NCBI GenBank assembly: GCA_005765155.1 | Contig: VCCP01000001.1 | Span: 6,758,001-6,822,000 of the forward strand | From: Zelopaecilomyces penicillatus | Lineage: Eukaryota > Ascomycota > Sordariomycetes > Hypocreales > Pseudodiploosporaceae | Direction of reading: 5' to 3' | DNA: 64,000 nucleotides | Shown: piece after piece, positions 61,960-64,000 of the stretch | Numbering within the stretch: the first letter of the stretch is position 1 | Layout: every line of letters begins with the position of its first letter | The notes under the pieces: generated by a model | What the model was told of the DNA's origin: nothing | What the model saw: only the letters and a program-made list of their open reading frames with translations | The model's database searches: none | Program-made: the position numbers and the translations under genes

Positions 61960-63455
61960 TCCTGTCCATCATATCCAACCATTGCATGAATCGTATATAA
62001 ACAGACATGTGTGTTTGTTGCAAAGCTATCAGAATGAACGGTTCGTAGCCACCACGCCTATGCATGAAAATGATTCAGAACGACATCAAACGCCACCGCA
62101 GACAAGACAATATGCCGTGCCTGAGCCCATATATGGCAGTGTCATGTGTGTCAGGTTGATGCCATCACCACGGGACAGCTTGGCATATCAGGCACAACGC
62201 CACAAGCTCCTTCATGACATCAGAGCAGAACAAGATAGTCTCAGCCTGCCTAGCTTCACTGGTTGGTAATTTCCCAGGGTCTTGATACGGCAGAATTTAG
62301 CACGTGAGATCTGTCAGCAAGTTGAGCCATTCATTTTGTTTTTAGTTTTTATCTTTCTATTCTTTGTCCACTGTATGGGGTATGTGATGTTTTCAACTCC
62401 ACCAACCAACCTGAAAGTATAGGGTAAGTGCAAGCATTCGCCTAAGGTTACCGCACGACATGGCGTTTCCTCTCAATATTCAACCCTCATTGCTGAGGTT
62501 TTGCGATTCGTCATCACATAATTTACCTATTGACAGTTGTTACAGACTCCAAACTTTGAGGCTCAAAAGTCTGCAAAGAAGGAAACGCGACACCATGCAC
62601 CCCAATATTCTAAATCCCATGTGCGTTGCTTCCTTTCATCTTTGCGCATGAGTTAGTTATGTCACCGCCTCTAACATTGACAAAACGAACAAAGCCCAAT
62701 AAACATTGAATATCCTTTTTTAAAGATATATCCTCCCATAGTGAAAGATGATAATCAACCGATAATATCTCAATATCGTGGTAATACGTGCTCTTTTGTT
62801 CACATGACACGCTCAGCAGATCGTCACACGTTCAAATTCCCCAACTCAAAAAAACCCCTACAGAGGCCACATGGGAAATCCAGTGCACTAAATAGCCATC
62901 TCAACGCACCAATCACAGGTCGAGACCTATGTAAAACCAGGCCCCCCAAGACGTCACCACTGGAACATTATTAACCTTGTCAATTTTGGGCACCACAGCC
63001 CTGCCTGCCTGGCCTGATCTGACCCGAGTTGCCGTCGTGGCCACTCCGTTGAGTGAGAAAAAGTGACGCAAAAGATTGGACATCGTGTCCTCTTATCGAA
63101 AGCTGGCCTAGACATACCATCTTTAACTCACTATCAGACCACTTACACCTATCACTTAACACCCAACTACTCTGTACCTGCGTCATCCGTCTTTCATCTC
63201 ACCCACACCAAAGACCAACGCTCATGCGTTCACGCCACCCTACCAAGTGCTAGCAAGCTATTGAACCTGCCCACAACCACCAACGGCGTCCCGGGCCTCG
63301 GCCACATCCCTCCAAAACCTGTACTCATTGTAATACTACCTATCCTCTATCTGTACCCATCCATCGACCCATCGCCTTCACCATCGTCATCCGCGCAACC
63401 GCGCACAAGAAAGACAGCTTCTTTCCTTTTCTCTCTCTCTCTGTCTCTCGCCAAA

Positions 63456-64000
63456 ATGCATCCTCTCCTCCTCCTCGCCTTAACACCCGCCACCCTCGTC
63501 TCCGCCGGCGCCGCCATCCCCAAGAGCGCCATTTTCCTCTCCGACGTCAAGACCCTCACTCTCCGCGGCAACGGCGCAACCACAACCAACCGCCGCGTCC
63601 CCTCTATCCCGCAGCTCAAATGCATATCCTCCCAGGCCATCTGCGACCTCTACAACCTCGAGGTCATGAGCTGCACCAACCAAGGCTCCTCGTACGAGCA
63701 GGAGGATATTGAGTGGAGCTGCAAAGCTACCCTCCCCGAGGAGCTCAAGCTCGGCAGCACAAACGTCATCTGCGAGGGCTACGCCTCCGCTGATGATTCA
63801 TATATTCTAAAGGGCAGCTGCGGCGTCGAGTATGTCCTGGCGTTGACGGAAGAAGGGGAGGCTAAATATGCGCACATCTTCAATCCGCCCTCTCGGCTGT
63901 TCAGTGATGGCGAAGGCGGGACGGACTGGTCGGCTTGGGCTTTTACCGTGATATTTCTTTCCGTCCTGGGATGGATCGTATACTCGGCCTTTTTCACTGG
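63456..64000 (+). CDS. SARAF: SARAF-family store-operated calcium entry regulator (TMEM66-like), 3' partial
   Basis: ATG at 63456 (context CCAAAATG) opens a frame that runs off the window end; 181 codons are visible. There is a signal peptide (MHPLLLLALTPATLVSAG), then a luminal domain with KSAIFLSDVKTLTLR, Cys-containing strands (LKCISS, ICDLYNLEVMSC, IEWSCKATLP, VICEGY, GSCGVEYVL) and then a membrane segment (WAFTVIFLSVLGWIVYSAFF). This matches the SARAF luminal domain and single transmembrane helix. In animals SARAF sits in the ER and slows store-operated Ca2+ entry through STIM. The cytosolic tail is missing because of the window edge. No intron is needed in the visible part. Confidence 0.9.
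   Translation, partial: MHPLLLLALTPATLVSAGAAIPKSAIFLSDVKTLTLRGNGATTTNRRVPSIPQLKCISSQAICDLYNLEVMSCTNQGSSYEQEDIEWSCKATLPEELKLGSTNVICEGYASADDSYILKGSCGVEYVLALTEEGEAKYAHIFNPPSRLFSDGEGGTDWSAWAFTVIFLSVLGWIVYSAFFT

Larger units (their letters stand above)
58327..63455. other. 5.1-kb divergent intergenic region
   Basis: Lies between the ABCB gene (-) and the SARAF gene (+). The ABCB leader is pyrimidine-rich on the minus strand; the last 120 bases before the SARAF start are CT-rich on the plus strand. A 9-codon uORF begins at ATG 63224, far upstream of the SARAF ATG. Nothing else is recognised apart from the uncertain small ORF at 61709. Confidence 0.45.

Overview
The window looks like nuclear DNA of a filamentous ascomycete, probably a sordariomycete. 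The genes carry short GT-AG introns of 66-97 nt, with CTRAC-like branch points and pyrimidine-rich leaders. The proteins are typical of Pezizomycotina: a velvet regulator, a DUF1996-WSC secreted protein, a DUF7729-type GPI-anchor candidate, a DHA1 drug/H+ antiporter and a full-length ABCB pump. I found no rRNA, tRNA, CRISPR array, intact transposon or operon-like organisation. The species cannot be fixed from sequence alone.

Left half (1-27 kb) is moderately gene-dense. In order it holds: a 5'-truncated Pro/Ser-rich protein with a Cys-rich C-terminus (+); an unidentified basic N-terminus/helical C-terminus protein (+); 6-phosphogluconolactonase (-); a SET-domain protein with a MYND-like cysteine cluster and a 5'-UTR intron (+); an extended transgelin/calponin-like protein (-) divergent from complex I assembly factor NDUFAF2 (+); an unidentified probable nuclear protein (-); an MFS drug transporter (-); and an NSUN5/Rcm1-type rRNA m5C methyltransferase (-).

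Right half (27-64 kb) is gene-poor. It has only five genes in about 36 kb: the DUF1996-WSC protein (-), a VelC-like velvet factor (-), the DUF7729-like protein (-), the ABCB transporter (-), and a SARAF-family ER calcium regulator (+) cut by the window end. They are separated by gaps of 7.8, 8.9, 5.1 and 5.1 kb that contain microsatellites but no ORF I trust.

The genes do not form one pathway or an evident biosynthetic cluster. They cover housekeeping (pentose phosphate pathway, complex I assembly, ribosome modification), cytoskeleton, chromatin and development (SET, velvet), cell surface, and efflux/calcium. Six CDS models were corrected by joining exons with matching reading phase: transgelin, NDUFAF2, the unidentified nuclear gene, MFS, NSUN5 and DUF1996. 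The DUF7729 and ABCB genes were joined in the same way. The most interesting leads are a uORF that stops two bases before the first in-frame AUG of the velvet gene behind a possible long leader intron, two calponin-like motifs flanking a long insert in the transgelin-like protein, and a SARAF gene in a lineage not known for STIM/Orai.
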